This document shows positions 1-10,751 of a stretch of 64,000 nt of DNA, one piece after another. How positions within the stretch are numbered: position 1 is the first letter of the stretch; every line of letters begins with the position of its first letter. The translations under genes and the position numbers were made by a program. Under the pieces are notes generated by a model, which was not told where the DNA came from, did not search any database, and saw only the letters and a program-made list of their open reading frames with translations. The stretch lies in contig CM048845.1 in assembly GCA_026545225.1 (NCBI GenBank), positions 107,644,533 to 107,708,532 on the forward strand, in the 5' to 3' direction. The DNA comes from Cornus controversa (lineage: Eukaryota > Streptophyta > Magnoliopsida > Cornales > Cornaceae).

Positions 1-437
1 ATTCGGAAAGCTTGGTTCGGCGCGCACGTCGTGGGCACCTAGCTAAAGCTAGGTGTGTATTTTTTCGAGGCCAAAATCCACTGTTTCCCCTCCGAATCCC
101 TAATTTTAGTTATTTCTTTCCTTTTTTGGTAATATTTATTTTGTTGATTAGGAAGAGATTCTGGGCTTGATTTGGACCAGAATTCTGGCAACTTTCTTCT
201 TTTATTTCGTATTTTATTTTGGCAAAAATATTAGGTTTTTCCTATTTTTGGTAATGTTGACGAAATTCAGCTATATAACCCGACTTGTGGGTTGATTCGA
301 AGGTACTTTTGATTTTGAATAATAATATTGAATACCAGAGATTTTTCTCTGAGTTTTTGGGCAATTCTCGTGCTTTCTTTCTGTTTATTTTCTATTGCCC
401 TTAGCCTACAGAATAATCATTATTTTGTCCGGCGTCA
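1..437 (+). mobile_element. Ty3/gypsy LTR, 3' part of the 5' LTR
   Basis: The stretch reads as an LTR running off the left edge of the window. It ends in CA at 436-437, two bases before a plant primer binding site, and carries a TATA box (271-279) followed by a T-rich leader, the usual U3-R-U5 order. It does not resemble the solo LTR at 17531 or the copia LTRs. The left boundary is not visible, so full length is unknown. A perfect 9-bp inverted repeat with a 2-base loop lies at 36-55. Assignment to gypsy rests on the gag and RNase H fragments that follow. Confidence 0.7.
271..279 (+). promoter_or_regulatory. TATA box of the gypsy LTR
   Basis: The bases ctatataac lie about 160 bp before the LTR end, which is a normal position for the U3 promoter of a plant LTR retrotransposon. 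Activity is inferred from motif and position only. Confidence 0.5.
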
Positions 438-439
438 GT

Positions 440-451
440 TGGTATCAGAGC
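440..451 (+). other. Primer binding site (tRNA-iMet) of the gypsy remnant
   Basis: TGGTATCAGAGC is the standard 12-base complement of the 3' end of plant initiator-Met tRNA and starts 3 bases after the LTR-terminal CA. It fixes the element's orientation as plus. Confidence 0.9.
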
Positions 452-490
452 TTTCAGCATCTTCCTGGGTGAGATTTCATCAGTTTTCAT

Positions 491-577
491 GCTGGTGGTC
501 GTGGTCGTCATGGGCAGGTTCCGAATGAGGAAGTCCCACACCGTGATCGTAGTGTTCAGGATTTGATGATCGAAGAT
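491..577 (+). pseudogene. Ty3/gypsy gag fragment
   Basis: Frame 491 translates to a Gly/Arg-rich stretch followed by VPNEEVPHRDRSVQDLMIED, the layout seen near the gag N-terminus of many plant gypsy elements. The frame breaks into an unrelated frame about residue 29, where it meets an RNase H fragment. Nearly all of gag and most of pol are therefore missing. The family assignment is from memory of such elements, not a search. Confidence 0.6.
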
Positions 578-617
578 GACAGAGGCACCAGTTTTGGCAC
601 TTCCCGACTTTGAGAAG
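573..617 (+). pseudogene. Ty3/gypsy RNase H start, 15 codons
   Basis: In the frame starting at 573 the sequence reads KMTEAPVLALPDFEK, the well-known junction at the start of the Ty3/gypsy RNase H domain (TEAPVLALPDF). In an intact element it lies roughly 2 kb or more downstream of the gag start, so a large internal deletion joined the two. The overlap with the gag frame is about 5 bases (aagat). The satellite takes over straight after, at GAGAAGTTGAGG. Confidence 0.8.
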
Positions 618-1189
618 TTGAGGGCCCAATTTGGTCCTTATTTTTTAAATTAGGAGGGTGTTAAAGGATAACTTTGAATAGGGTGGTAAAAGAATGATTT
701 TTAAAAATTGAGGTAAAATGATGATTAGTTGTCATTTATGAGAGAAATTGTACATCCATTGGGGATACTATTGAAATTTTGGACATATTGAGAAATTAAG
801 AGCCCTATTCTGTAACAGAGCTCTTTATGGCCCTATTTCGTCTTTGTTTTTGAAACGTGTAGGGGTAATAGGATGATTTAAAAATGTTATAATAATAATA
901 TTATTAATTTTGAATGGGGTCAAAGAAAGATAGTTTAAAAACATAGAGCAAGAAGATTTTGGAACATTGAGATAAACAGATAAATTTGGAAAGAGGGAGT
1001 CGAATTTGAAGATATTTTAAACAGGGAAAAAAATAATAGTTTTTCAAACAGGGAGCTACAACGAGGATTTTGCAACTTCGAATTAAAACTATCATTCGAT
1101 CTCCTTTTTGATAGTTTATGGGAGAAATTCTACATCCATTGGGGACATTATTGAAATTTTAGACATATTGAGAGCCCTATTCTGTAACT

Positions 1190-1940
1190 GAGAACTTGAC
1201 GGCCCTATTTGGTCTTTGTTTTTGAAACGTGTAGGGGTAATAGGATGATTTAAAATCGTTATAATAATAATATTATTAAGTTTGAATGGGGTCTAAAAAA
1301 TATAGTTTTAAAAACATAGAGCAAGAAGATTTTGGACCATTGAGATAAACGGATAAATTTTGAAAGAGCGAGTCGAATTTGAAGATATTTTAAACGGGGA
1401 ATAAAACTATAGTTTTTCAAACAGGGAGCTACAACGAGGATTTTGCAACTCGGAATTAAAACTATCGTTGGATCTCTTTTTTGGTAGTTTATAGGAGAAA
1501 TTGTATATCCATGGGGACATTGTTGACATTTTGGAAATATTGAGAAATTGAGGGCCCAATTTGGTCCTTATTTTTGAAATTAGGAGGGTGTTAAAGGATA
1601 ACTTTAAATAGGGTGGTAAAGGAATGATTTTTAAAAATTGAGGTAAAATGATGATTAGTTGTCATTTTTGATACATTTATGAGAGAGATTGTACATCCAT
1701 TCGGGACATTGTTGATAGTTAATGGGATAAATTGTATATCCATGGGGACATTGTTGACATTTTGGGCATATTGAGAAGTTGAGAGCCCAATTTGTTCCAT
1801 ATTTTTGAAATTAGGAGGGTGTTAAAGGATATTGTTGACATTTTGGGCTTATTGAGAAGTTGAGAGCCCAATTTGTTCCATATTTTTGAAATTAGGAGGG
1901 TGTTAAAGGATAACTTTGAATAGGATGGTAGAAGAATGAT
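1190..1940. repeat. Older higher-order repeat, member 1
   Basis: This segment matches 4414-5164 at an offset of 3224 bp and 11881-12631 at a further 7467 bp. All three share rare variants: GTTTGAATGGGGTCTAAAAA after the palindrome, CATTCGGGACATT, and the 81-bp duplication with the TTTGTTCCAT variant. The match is lost after about 1940. The 7467-bp offset includes the copia insertion; without it the spacing is about 2485 bp. Confidence 0.75.
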
Positions 1941-3999
1941 TTTTAAAAATAGAGGTAAAATGATAATTAGTCGTCATTTTTGATACATTTATGAGAGAGA
2001 TTGTACATCCATTGGGGACATTATTGATAGCTTATGGGAGAAATTGTATATCCATGGGGACATTGTTGACATTTTGGGCATATTGAGAAGTTGAGGGCCC
2101 AATTTGGTCCTTATTTTTGAAACTAGGAGGGTGCTAAAGGATAACTTTGAATAGGGTGGTAAAAGAATAATTTTTAAAAATTGAGGTAAAATGATGATTA
2201 GTTGTCATTTTTGATACATTTAAGAGAGAGATTGTACATCCATTGGGGACATTGTTGACAGTTAATGGGAGAAATTGTATATCCATGGAGACATTGTTGA
2301 CATTTTGGGCTTTTTGAGAAGTTGAGAGCCATATTTGGTCCTTATTTTTGAAATTAGGAGGGTGTTAAAAGGATAACTTTGAACAGGGTGGTAAAAGAAT
2401 GATTTTTCAAAATTGAGGTAAAATGATGATTAGTTGTCATTTTTGATACATTTATGAGAGAGATTGTACATCCATTGGGGACATTATTGATAGCTTATGG
2501 GAGAAATTGTATATCCATGGGGACACTGTTGACATTTTGGGCATATTGAGAAGTTGAGGGCCCAATTTGGACCTTATTTTTGAAATTAGGAGGGTGTTAA
2601 AGGATAACTTTGAATAGGGTGGTAAAAGAATGATTTTCAAAAATTGAGGTGAAATGATGATTAGTTGCCATTTTTGATACATTTATGAGAGAAATTGTAC
2701 ATCCATTGGGGACATCATTGAAATTTTGGACATATTGAGAAATTCAGAGCCCTATTCTGTAAGAGAAAACCTGACGGCCCTATTTGGTCTTTGTTTTTAA
2801 AACGTGTAGGGGTAATAGGATGTTTTAAAATTGTTATAATAATAATATTATTAATTTCGAATAGGGTCTAAGAAAGATAGTTTTAAAAACATAGAGCAAG
2901 AAGATTTTGAAACATTGAGATAAACAGATAAATTTTGAAAGAGGGAGTCGAATTTGAAGATATTTTAAACGACGAAAAAAACTATAGTTTTCCAAACAGG
3001 GAGCTACAACGAGGATTTTGCAACTTGGAATTAAAACTATCAATGGATCTCTTTTTTGATAGTTTATGGGAGAAATTGTATATCCATGGGGACATTGTTG
3101 ACAATTTGGGCATATTCAAAAGTTGAGGGCCCAATTTGGCCCTCATTGTTGACAATTTGGGCATATTGAAAAGTTGAGGGCCCAATTTGGTCCTTATTTT
3201 TGAAATTAGGAGGGTGTTAAAGGATAACTTTGAATAGGGTGGTAAAAGAAAGATTTTCAAAAATTGAGGTAAAATGTTGATTAGTTGTCATTTTTGATAC
3301 ATTTATGAGAGAGATTGTACATCCATTGGGGACATTGTTGATAGTTTATGGGAGAAATTGTATATCCATGGGGACATTGTTGACATTTTGGACATATTGA
3401 GAAGTTGAGGACCCAATTTGGTCCTTATTTTTTAAATTTGGAGGGTGTTAAAGAATAACTTTGAATAGGGTGTTAAAGAATGATTTTTAAAAATTGAGGT
3501 AAAATGATGATTAGTTGTCATTTTTGATACATTTATGAAAGAAATTGTACATCCATTTGGGACATTATTGAAATTTTGGACATACTGAGAAATTCAGAGC
3601 CCTATTCTGTAACAGAAAACTTGACGGCCCTATTTGGTCTTTGTTTTGAAACGTGTAGGGGTAATAGGATGATTTAAAATCGTTATAATAATAATATTAT
3701 TAATTTCGAATTGGGTCTAAGAAAGATAGTTTTAAAAACATAGAGCAAGAAGATTTTGGAACATTGAGATAAACAGATAAATTTTGAAAGAGGGAGTCGA
3801 ATTTGAAGATATTTTAAACGAGGAAAAAAACTATAGTTTTTCAAACAGGGAGCTACAACATGGATTTTGCAACTCGGAATTTAAACTATCATTGGATCTC
3901 TTTTTTGATAGTTTATGGGAGAAATTGTATATCCATGGTGACATTGTTGACATTTTGGGCATATTGAGAAGTTGAGGGCCCAATTTGGTCCTTATTTTT

Positions 4000-5440
4000 G
4001 AAATTAGGAGGGTGTTAAAGGATAACTTTGAATAAGGTGGTAAAAGAATGATTTTTAAAAATTGAGGTAAAATGATGATTAGTTGACATTTTTGATACAT
4101 TTATGAGAGAGATTGTACGTCCATTGGGGACATTGTTGATAGTTTGTAGGAGAAATTGTATATCCAAGGGGACATTGTTGACATTTTGGGCATATTGATA
4201 AGTTGAGGGCCCAATTTGGTCCTTATTTTTGAAATTAGGAGGGTGTTAAAGGATACCTTTGAATAGGGTGGTGAAAGAATGAATTTTAAAAATTGAGGTA
4301 AAATGATGATTAGTTGTCATTTTTGATACATTTATGAGAGAAATTGTACATCCATTGGGGACATTATTGAAATTTCGGACATATTAAGAAATTGAGAGCC
4401 CTATTCTGTAACAGAGAACTTGACGGCCCTATTTGGTCTTTGTTTTTGAAACGTGTAGGGGTAATAGGATGATTTAAAATCGTTATAATAATAATATTAT
4501 TAAGTTTGAATGGGGTCTAAAAAATATAGTTTTAAAAACATAGAGCAAGAAGATTTTGGACCATTGAGATAAACGGATAAATTTTGAAAGAGCGAGTCGA
4601 ATTTGAAGATATTTTAAACGAGGAATAAAACTATAGTTTTTCAAACAGGGAGCTACAACGAGGATTTTGCAACTCGGAATTAAAACTATCGTTGGATCTC
4701 TTTTTTGGTAGTTTATAGGAGAAATTGTATATCCATGGGGACATTGTTGACATTTTGGGCATATTGAGAAATTGAGGGCCCAATTTGGTCCTTATTTTTG
4801 AAATTAGGAGGGTGTTAAAGGATAACTTTAAATAGGGTGGTAAAGGAATGATTTTTAAAAATTGAGGTAAAATGATGATTAGTTGTCATTTTTGATACAT
4901 TTATGAGAGAGATTGTACATCCATTCGGGACATTGTTGATAGTTAATGGGATAAATTGTATATCCATGGGGACATTGTTGATATTTTGGGCATATTGAGA
5001 AGTTGAGAGCCCAATTTGTTCCATATTTTTGAAATTAGGAGGGTGTTAAAGGATATTGTTGACATTTTGGGCTTATTGAGAAGTTGAGAGCCCAATTTGT
5101 TCCATATTTTTGAAATTAGGAGGGTGTTAAAGGATAACTTTGAATAGGATGGTAGAAGAATGATTTTTAAAAATTGAGGTAAAATGATGACTAGTTGTCA
5201 TTGAAGAGAGAAATTCTACATCCATTGGGGAAGTTATTGAAATTTTGGACATATTGAAAAATTGTGAGCCATGTTCTGTAACAGAGAACTTGACGGCCCT
5301 ATTTGGTCTTTGTTTTTCAAGCGTGTAGGGATAATAGGATGATTTAAAACCGTTATAATAATAATATTATTAATTTTGAATGGGGTCTAAGAAAGATAGT
5401 TTTAAAAACATAGTGCAAGAAGATTATGGAACATTGAGAT
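4000..5440. repeat. Older higher-order repeat, member 2
   Basis: It matches 11467-12907 closely at an offset of 7467 bp, sharing the private variants GTTGACATTTTTGATAC, GTACGTCC, TATCCAAGGGG and TTTCGGACATATTAAG. It also contains the uninterrupted form of the copia target site (TTGAAGAGAGAAATTCTACA, about 5200-5220). Confidence 0.8.
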
Positions 5441-6026
5441 AAACAGATAAATTTTGAAAGAGGTAGTCGAATTAGAAGATATTTTAAACGGGGAATAAAA
5501 CTATAGTTTTTCAAACAGGGAGCTACAACGAGGATTTTGCAACTCGTAATTAAAACTATCGTTGGATCTCTTTTTTGGTAGTTTATGGGAGAAATTGTAT
5601 ATCCATGGGGACATTGTTGACATTTTGGGCATATTGAGAAGTTGAGGGCCCAATTTGGTCCTTATTTTTGAAATTAGGAGGGTGTTAAAGGATAACTTTG
5701 AATAGGGTGGTAAAAGAATGATTTTTAAAAATTGAGGTAAAATGATGATTAGTTGTCATTTTTGATACATTTATGAGAGAGATTGTACATCCATTCGGGA
5801 CATTGTTGATAGTTAATTGGATAAATTGTATAACCATGGGGACGTTGTTGACATTTTGGGCTTATTGAGAAGTTGAGAGCCCAATTTGGTCCATATTTTT
5901 GAAATTAGGAGGGTGTTAAAGGATAACTTTGAATAGGGTGGTAAAAGAATGATTTTTAAAAATTGAGGTAAAAGAATGATTTTTAAAAATTGAGGTAAAA
6001 TGATGATTAGTTGTCATTGAAGAGAG

Positions 6027-6031
6027 AAATT
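6027..6031. repeat. Target-site duplication AAATT, left of copia
   Basis: AAATT precedes the LTR and is repeated at 11009-11013. The uninterrupted paralogues near 5210 and 12680 have a single AAATT at this place, which confirms the duplication. Confidence 0.95.
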
Positions 6032-6288
6032 TGAAGAAAGAAATAGGAGAGAAATATGGGCTGAAATATTCTTCCAATCTTATTCAATACAGTAACAAAT
6101 ACATTATGTTTTATAGGCTAAAACAGAGTATAACAGAGTATAGGAAGCTAACCCTTAGCCTTAATCTTAGGAACTAAAACATTTAAAATTTAAATCTAAA
6201 CAAATCTTATCCTAACTTTCTTCCTAACAACCTGAATAGATAAGAGCTTAAACTTAAATTCAAATAATAAATTCAAAAATATCCAACA
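6032..6288 (-). repeat. Copia 3' LTR
   Basis: The LTR is 257 bp. On the minus strand it begins TGTTGGATA and ends CTTCA. It directly follows the polypurine tract. I found no difference from the 5' LTR when reading the two side by side. Confidence 0.96.
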
Positions 6289-6299
6289 CTCCCCCTCAA
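6289..6299 (-). other. Copia polypurine tract
   Basis: On the minus strand TTGAGGGGGAG abuts the TG of the 3' LTR. This is the usual plus-strand primer of plant copia elements. The TGA stop of the RNase H frame lies inside the tract. Confidence 0.9.
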
Positions 6300-7235
6300 G
6301 CTGGGCTGTATACGTTAGTCATGCCCAGCTTGTCAATCATCTTCTCAAAGACTGGTCTTGCTAGTCCTTTGGTCAGTAGATCAGCTGTTTGCTCTGCTGT
6401 AGTAACATAAGTCATGCAAATTATCCCACTTTCGATCTTTTCTTTAATGAAATGTCTGTCAATTTCTATGTGCTTAGTTCGATCATGATGGATAGGGTTG
6501 TGGCAGATGTTTATTGCAGCTTTATTGTCACAGAATAACTTCATGGGCTTCTCACTAACCACTCCGATTTCTTCCAGCAACAATTTTACCCACAGAACTT
6601 CGCAAATCCCTTGGGCAGCTGCTCGAAACTCAGCTTCAGCACTACTTCTAGCTACTACTGACTGCTTTTTACTCCTCCATATCACCAGATTTCCCCAAAC
6701 AAAAGTACAATGTCCTGATGTAGATCTTCTATCATTGATATCACCTGCCCAGTCTGCATCAGTGTAGACCTTTATGCTTCTTTCGGACCCTCTCTTAAAG
6801 AGCAGTCCTCTTCCAGCTGTCCCCTTCAAATACTTCAACACCCGATACACTGCTTCCAAATGAACTTCACACGGTGAATGCATAAATTGACTAACCATAC
6901 TTACTACGAATGCTATGTCAGGTCGAGTGTGGGATAGGTAAATTAGCTTTCCCACCAGGCGCTGGTATCTACCTCTATCTACTGGAGTTCCATCTTCATG
7001 CATTCCCAGTTTATGGTTAGGGTCCATTGGTGTCTCTGCTGGTCGGCACCCAAGTAAACCAGTCTCGACTAGCAAATCCAGAATATACTTTCGTTGGGAG
7101 ACAAAGATTCCAGTTTTGTTCCTTAGAACTTCCATTCCCAAGAAGTACCGCAGCTGTCCCAAATCTTTAATCTCAAATTCGCTTGCAAGCTTTTCTTTCA
7201 ACTTGGCCATCTCTTCTTCATTATCACCCGTCAGG
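6296..7235 (-). pseudogene. Copia RT C-terminal part and RNase H
   Basis: After the deletion at about 7235 the pol frame resumes. An open stretch of 304 codons starts at 7210. It begins with the RT thumb/connection region (FEIKDLGQLRYFLGMEV, residues 12-28) and continues through CRPAETPMDPN (55-65) and a complete RNase H. The RNase H candidates for catalysis are D151 in YTDADWAG, E192 in SSAEAE, D228 in FCDNKAA and D251 near the HIEIDRHF motif. It ends in TGA within the polypurine tract. The domain itself looks intact, but it is cut off from upstream pol by the frameshift. Confidence 0.9.
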
Positions 7236-8030
7236 AGCTGTCACCTTGCCATTTGAATGCTTCAAGAACAAGGTGTGATCTGCGTGAGCCTGCTTGTAGC
7301 CTTGATATCGGACTGCTTTTGAAAAACGATCAAACCAGGCTCGTGGTGACTGTTTCAAGCCATACAGGGACTTCTTCAACTTGCATACCTTACCAATACT
7401 TTCATTATTAAACCCAGGTGGCAACTCCATGTATACTTCTTCTTCCAAGTCTCCATTTAGGAAGGCATTTTTTACGTCTAATTGTTGTAGCTTCCAATCC
7501 AGATTAGCAGCCAGAGATAACAGTGTTCGAACAGTATTAAGCTTGGCAACCGGGGCAAATGTTTCTTGGTAGTCTATGCCATATGTTTGGGTGAACCCTT
7601 TTGCTACCAACCTGGCCTTGTAACGTTCAATGGTCCCATTTGAATTATATTTGACCGTAAAAACCCATTTACATCCAACTGGGATTTTACCTTCGAGCTT
7701 GTCCACAACTTCCCAAGTGCCATTCTTCCTCAGAGCGAGCATTTCATCCATTACAGCTTGCTTCCATTTCGGATCTTTCAAGGCTTCCTCAATTCCTTTT
7801 GGAATCTCAACAGTAGAAAGATTAGCTATAAAAGTTTGAGCAGAAGAAGCCAAGTGATCGTATGAAACATAGTAGGAAATAGGATGTTGAGTGCAAGATC
7901 GAATACCCTTTCTTTCAGCAATTGTTAACTGAGAATCATCAACAAGTGGGAGCATACCTGTTTCAGGATTTGGTTTAGAGTTTTGGCAAGGTCTAGGAGC
8001 CACAACTGTCTCTGTCCTTTGAGAATTGCC
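7236..8030 (-). pseudogene. Copia reverse transcriptase, N-terminal two-thirds
   Basis: This is in frame with the upstream gag-pol but separated from it by the TGA at 8031-8033. The open stretch from the first Met (8003) is 259 codons. It carries the usual copia RT signatures: VGCKWVFTVKYNSNGTIERY, ARLVAKGFTQ, the first catalytic Asp at D176 in QQLDVKNAFLNGDL, and KKSLYGLKQSPRAWF. The frame then runs to HTLFLKHSNGKVTA, where the segment with the YVDD catalytic pair should follow. Instead the sequence jumps to the DNA for LTGDNEEE in another frame and stops at once. Roughly 25 bases are missing, judged from family layout. Confidence 0.92.
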
Positions 8031-10652
8031 TCAGCGTGTATAGACACGAAGCTCTTGCTGAGTTTGTGATTCTCCCCCTGGCTGAGAGTCATGAATAATG
8101 CTAGGCATAGAGTCATCATCTGTATTGGGCACATGAGGAGTGGAGGTAGATGGCTGACCAACCTCGGTTGGAGTGGGAATCTGAATAATTTCAGTTGGTG
8201 GTTTGGTTGAGATAGGTAACATAGAAGCAGTAAGTTCCCAGAATTCATTTTCCTGTGTATCATTCTCCCCCTGAAAATGATTTCTTTCATAAAATGGAGT
8301 ATTTTCGAAAAAGGTTACATCCATGGTGACAAAGGTTTTTTGTTTTTCTGGTAGGAAGCATTTGTACCCTTTTTGGGTGGCAGAGTATCCAAGAAATATA
8401 CATTTGAAGGATCGGGGATCTAATTTTGACCGAGTAGGGGAGTGATTATAGACAAATGAGACACAACCAAACACTTTAAGGGGAAGAGAACCAACTAACC
8501 GAGTTTGAGGATAAGATTGAAGGAAGAAATGTATAGGAGTTTCAAATTGAAGAACACGGCTAGGCATCCTATTTATTAAATATGTTGCTGTCAGAATAGC
8601 ATCACACCAGAAATTTTTGGGAACATTGGTTGTAAACATGATGGAACGAGCTACTTCTAAAAGGTGTCGGTTTTTTCTTTCAGCAATTCCATTTTGCTGA
8701 GGAGTATTAGTGCACGAACTCTGATGAACTATACCATGATGTAAAAGATATGGACCAAGTATAGTATTAAAATACTCTGTGCCATTGTCAGTATGAAAAA
8801 CTTGAATATTTGCTTGAAATTGTGTTTGTACCATTTTGTGAAAACTTTTAAAAATTTGTTCAGACTCAGATTTTTCTTTCATCAAGTAAACCCATGTCAT
8901 CCTAGTATGGTCATCAATGAAGGTAATAAACCACTTAAAACCACCTTTATTTTTAATTCGTGTGGGACCCCAAATGTCACTGTGTACCATAGCAAAGGGT
9001 TGAGAGTATTTGTAAGACTGAGATTTAAAAGTGGCACGATGATGTTTAGCTAATTGACAAACTTCACATTGAAACGTTGTAAGCTCTTTATTGAAAAATA
9101 AATCAGGAAACAAACGTTTTAAATAGATGAAATTGGGATGGCCTAGCCTACGATGCCATAACATAATTTTTTGTTCACTAGTCATAGAGGAATCACAAAC
9201 TGACATTAGAGCTTGTCCAGACGTGCCGGGGTCCTTCTCAAAGAGGTAAAGATCGCCATGTCTCTTAGCACTGCCAATCCTCTTCCCCAATTGATCCTGA
9301 AACAAACACATATCACATGAGAATTTAACACGACAATTTAGATCTTTAATAATCTTACTAACTGACAGCAAGTTGCAAGCAAGCCTTGGGACATGAAGAA
9401 CTGATTTAAGAGTAATATTTGGAGCAATCTTAATAGTTCCTTTTCCTGCTACAGCAGAAACGGAACCATCTGCAATCTGAATTTTCACATTTCCTGGACT
9501 GGGAGAATAAGAAGAGAAGAGACTCCCTTGACCCGTCATGTGATCGGTTGCTCCAGAGTCAACTATCCAGGAGCCTTGATCAGTATTAGATCCTGTAGTC
9601 AGGCAAATACCTTGATGGGCGAGGAATGAGCTGCTGGGTGGTTTGGAAGGGGCCAGCAATTTGTAAATTTGTTCCAGCTGGTCCTTTGTTAGCGAAATCT
9701 GGTGAGTTTCACTGCCATCACCTCCTGGTTTCTTCTCCGGTCCTGTTGCCTCAACGATATTTGCTTGAGATGCCCTGCTGCCTCCACGTTTGTTGATTTT
9801 GTCACGCCAATTTTCAGGTCTGCCGTGAAGCTTCCAACATGTCTCACGGGTGTGGTGTGGCTTGTTGCAATGATCACACCACATGTGCCCTGCTCTTCGT
9901 CCAGCCCGAGATCCGTTATTAGTTGATGGATTATCTTGGTTGCGAACAACCAAAGCTGAACTTTCAGGGATGGTTTGGCCATTAGATTCTCCAAGCATCT
10001 TCCTTTTTCTGCTTTCTTCTCGTCTTACTTCCGCAAAGATATCGTCGATGTGAGGCAGTGGCCGTATAACTAACATTCGTCCTCGAACTTCATCCAATTC
10101 CTTATTCAAACCAGAAACAAAGTCATAGATTCTCTCCTTGTCAACAATAGATTTATATAGGGTAGCGTCTTCTGCACAATGCCATTGATGAGTATTAAAC
10201 ATGTCTAGCTCCTGCCACAATGTCGTGAGCCCATTAAAATAATCGGTAACACTCAAGTCCCCTTGCTTCATACTTCTTGCAGAGTCCCTCAAGTCGCACA
10301 TCAAAGTGGAGTTCTCTAGATCGGAATAGCGCCTGATCACGGCTTCCCACATGCTCCGTGCAGTCGGATAAAGCATAAAATTCTGACTTATATTGTCATT
10401 CATGGAGTTAATGATCCATGCCATGACAATAGAATTTTCGGCATCCCACGTTGGAAATGATGGGTCGGTTTCAGCAGGTTTGGGTTTTGTTCCATTGATA
10501 TAACCCATCTTGCCTCGACCACGAAGAACCATCTGAACTGATGTCGACCATTGGAGGAAATTTCTTCCATTAAATTTGTGTGACGTGATTTGTAAGGATG
10601 CCGGTGACTGATCGGAAGTTGCAGTGGTAGCAATTGTGGAGGCAGACTGCAT
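8031..10652 (-). CDS. Copia gag-protease-integrase polyprotein
   Basis: This is an 873-codon open frame. Gag (UBN2-type) spans about residues 20-245. A CCHC zinc knuckle has C259, C262, H267 and C272. The aspartic protease has its active site D365 in DSGA. The integrase zinc-binding part has H500, H505, C529 and C532. The integrase core has D559, D622 and E658 with the canonical 35-residue gap between the last two. A TAG lies upstream in frame near the primer binding site and no earlier in-frame ATG follows it, so the start at 10652 is the natural one. The frame ends in TGA just after LRVYTR; the family normally reads on into RT. The capsid, protease and integrase functions could still be intact. 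Confidence 0.93.
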   Translation of the reverse strand: MQSASTIATTATSDQSPASLQITSHKFNGRNFLQWSTSVQMVLRGRGKMGYINGTKPKPAETDPSFPTWDAENSIVMAWIINSMNDNISQNFMLYPTARSMWEAVIRRYSDLENSTLMCDLRDSARSMKQGDLSVTDYFNGLTTLWQELDMFNTHQWHCAEDATLYKSIVDKERIYDFVSGLNKELDEVRGRMLVIRPLPHIDDIFAEVRREESRKRKMLGESNGQTIPESSALVVRNQDNPSTNNGSRAGRRAGHMWCDHCNKPHHTRETCWKLHGRPENWRDKINKRGGSRASQANIVEATGPEKKPGGDGSETHQISLTKDQLEQIYKLLAPSKPPSSSFLAHQGICLTTGSNTDQGSWIVDSGATDHMTGQGSLFSSYSPSPGNVKIQIADGSVSAVAGKGTIKIAPNITLKSVLHVPRLACNLLSVSKIIKDLNCRVKFSCDMCLFQDQLGKRIGSAKRHGDLYLFEKDPGTSGQALMSVCDSSMTSEQKIMLWHRRLGHPNFIYLKRLFPDLFFNKELTTFQCEVCQLAKHHRATFKSQSYKYSQPFAMVHSDIWGPTRIKNKGGFKWFITFIDDHTRMTWVYLMKEKSESEQIFKSFHKMVQTQFQANIQVFHTDNGTEYFNTILGPYLLHHGIVHQSSCTNTPQQNGIAERKNRHLLEVARSIMFTTNVPKNFWCDAILTATYLINRMPSRVLQFETPIHFFLQSYPQTRLVGSLPLKVFGCVSFVYNHSPTRSKLDPRSFKCIFLGYSATQKGYKCFLPEKQKTFVTMDVTFFENTPFYERNHFQGENDTQENEFWELTASMLPISTKPPTEIIQIPTPTEVGQPSTSTPHVPNTDDDSMPSIIHDSQPGGESQTQQELRVYTR

Positions 10653-10739
10653 GTTTTCGGATGAGGTACCCGAGTTAAAAGAGTCACCTCCGCTTGCACC
10701 GGTAAGGGCCTGTTTATAAATTTCTCTCGACTACTCCTT

Positions 10740-10751
10740 GCTCTGATACCA
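10740..10751 (-). other. Copia primer binding site (tRNA-iMet)
   Basis: On the minus strand TGGTATCAGAGC directly follows the 5' LTR end. It is the same primer class as the gypsy remnant at 440. Confidence 0.95.

Larger units (their letters stand above)
618..6031. repeat. Satellite array, block 1
   Basis: Tandem A and B subunits follow each other without any gene. Subunit A (about 375 bp) opens with a leader GAGAAATTGTACATCC and carries the AT palindrome TAATAATATTATTA. Subunit B (about 170-190 bp) opens with GAGAAATTGTATATCC and contains the phrase GGGCCCAATTTGGTCCTT. The block starts abruptly at the gypsy fragment, in the middle of a B leader. An 81-bp local tandem duplication (first copy 1751, second 1832) recurs at about 4975-5136. 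Short open frames here are incidental. Confidence 0.95.

Noticed and set aside
6498..9994. Plus- and minus-strand secondary frames within the copia element
   Set aside because: They overlap the well-supported gag-pol frame in other frames and show no domain motif.
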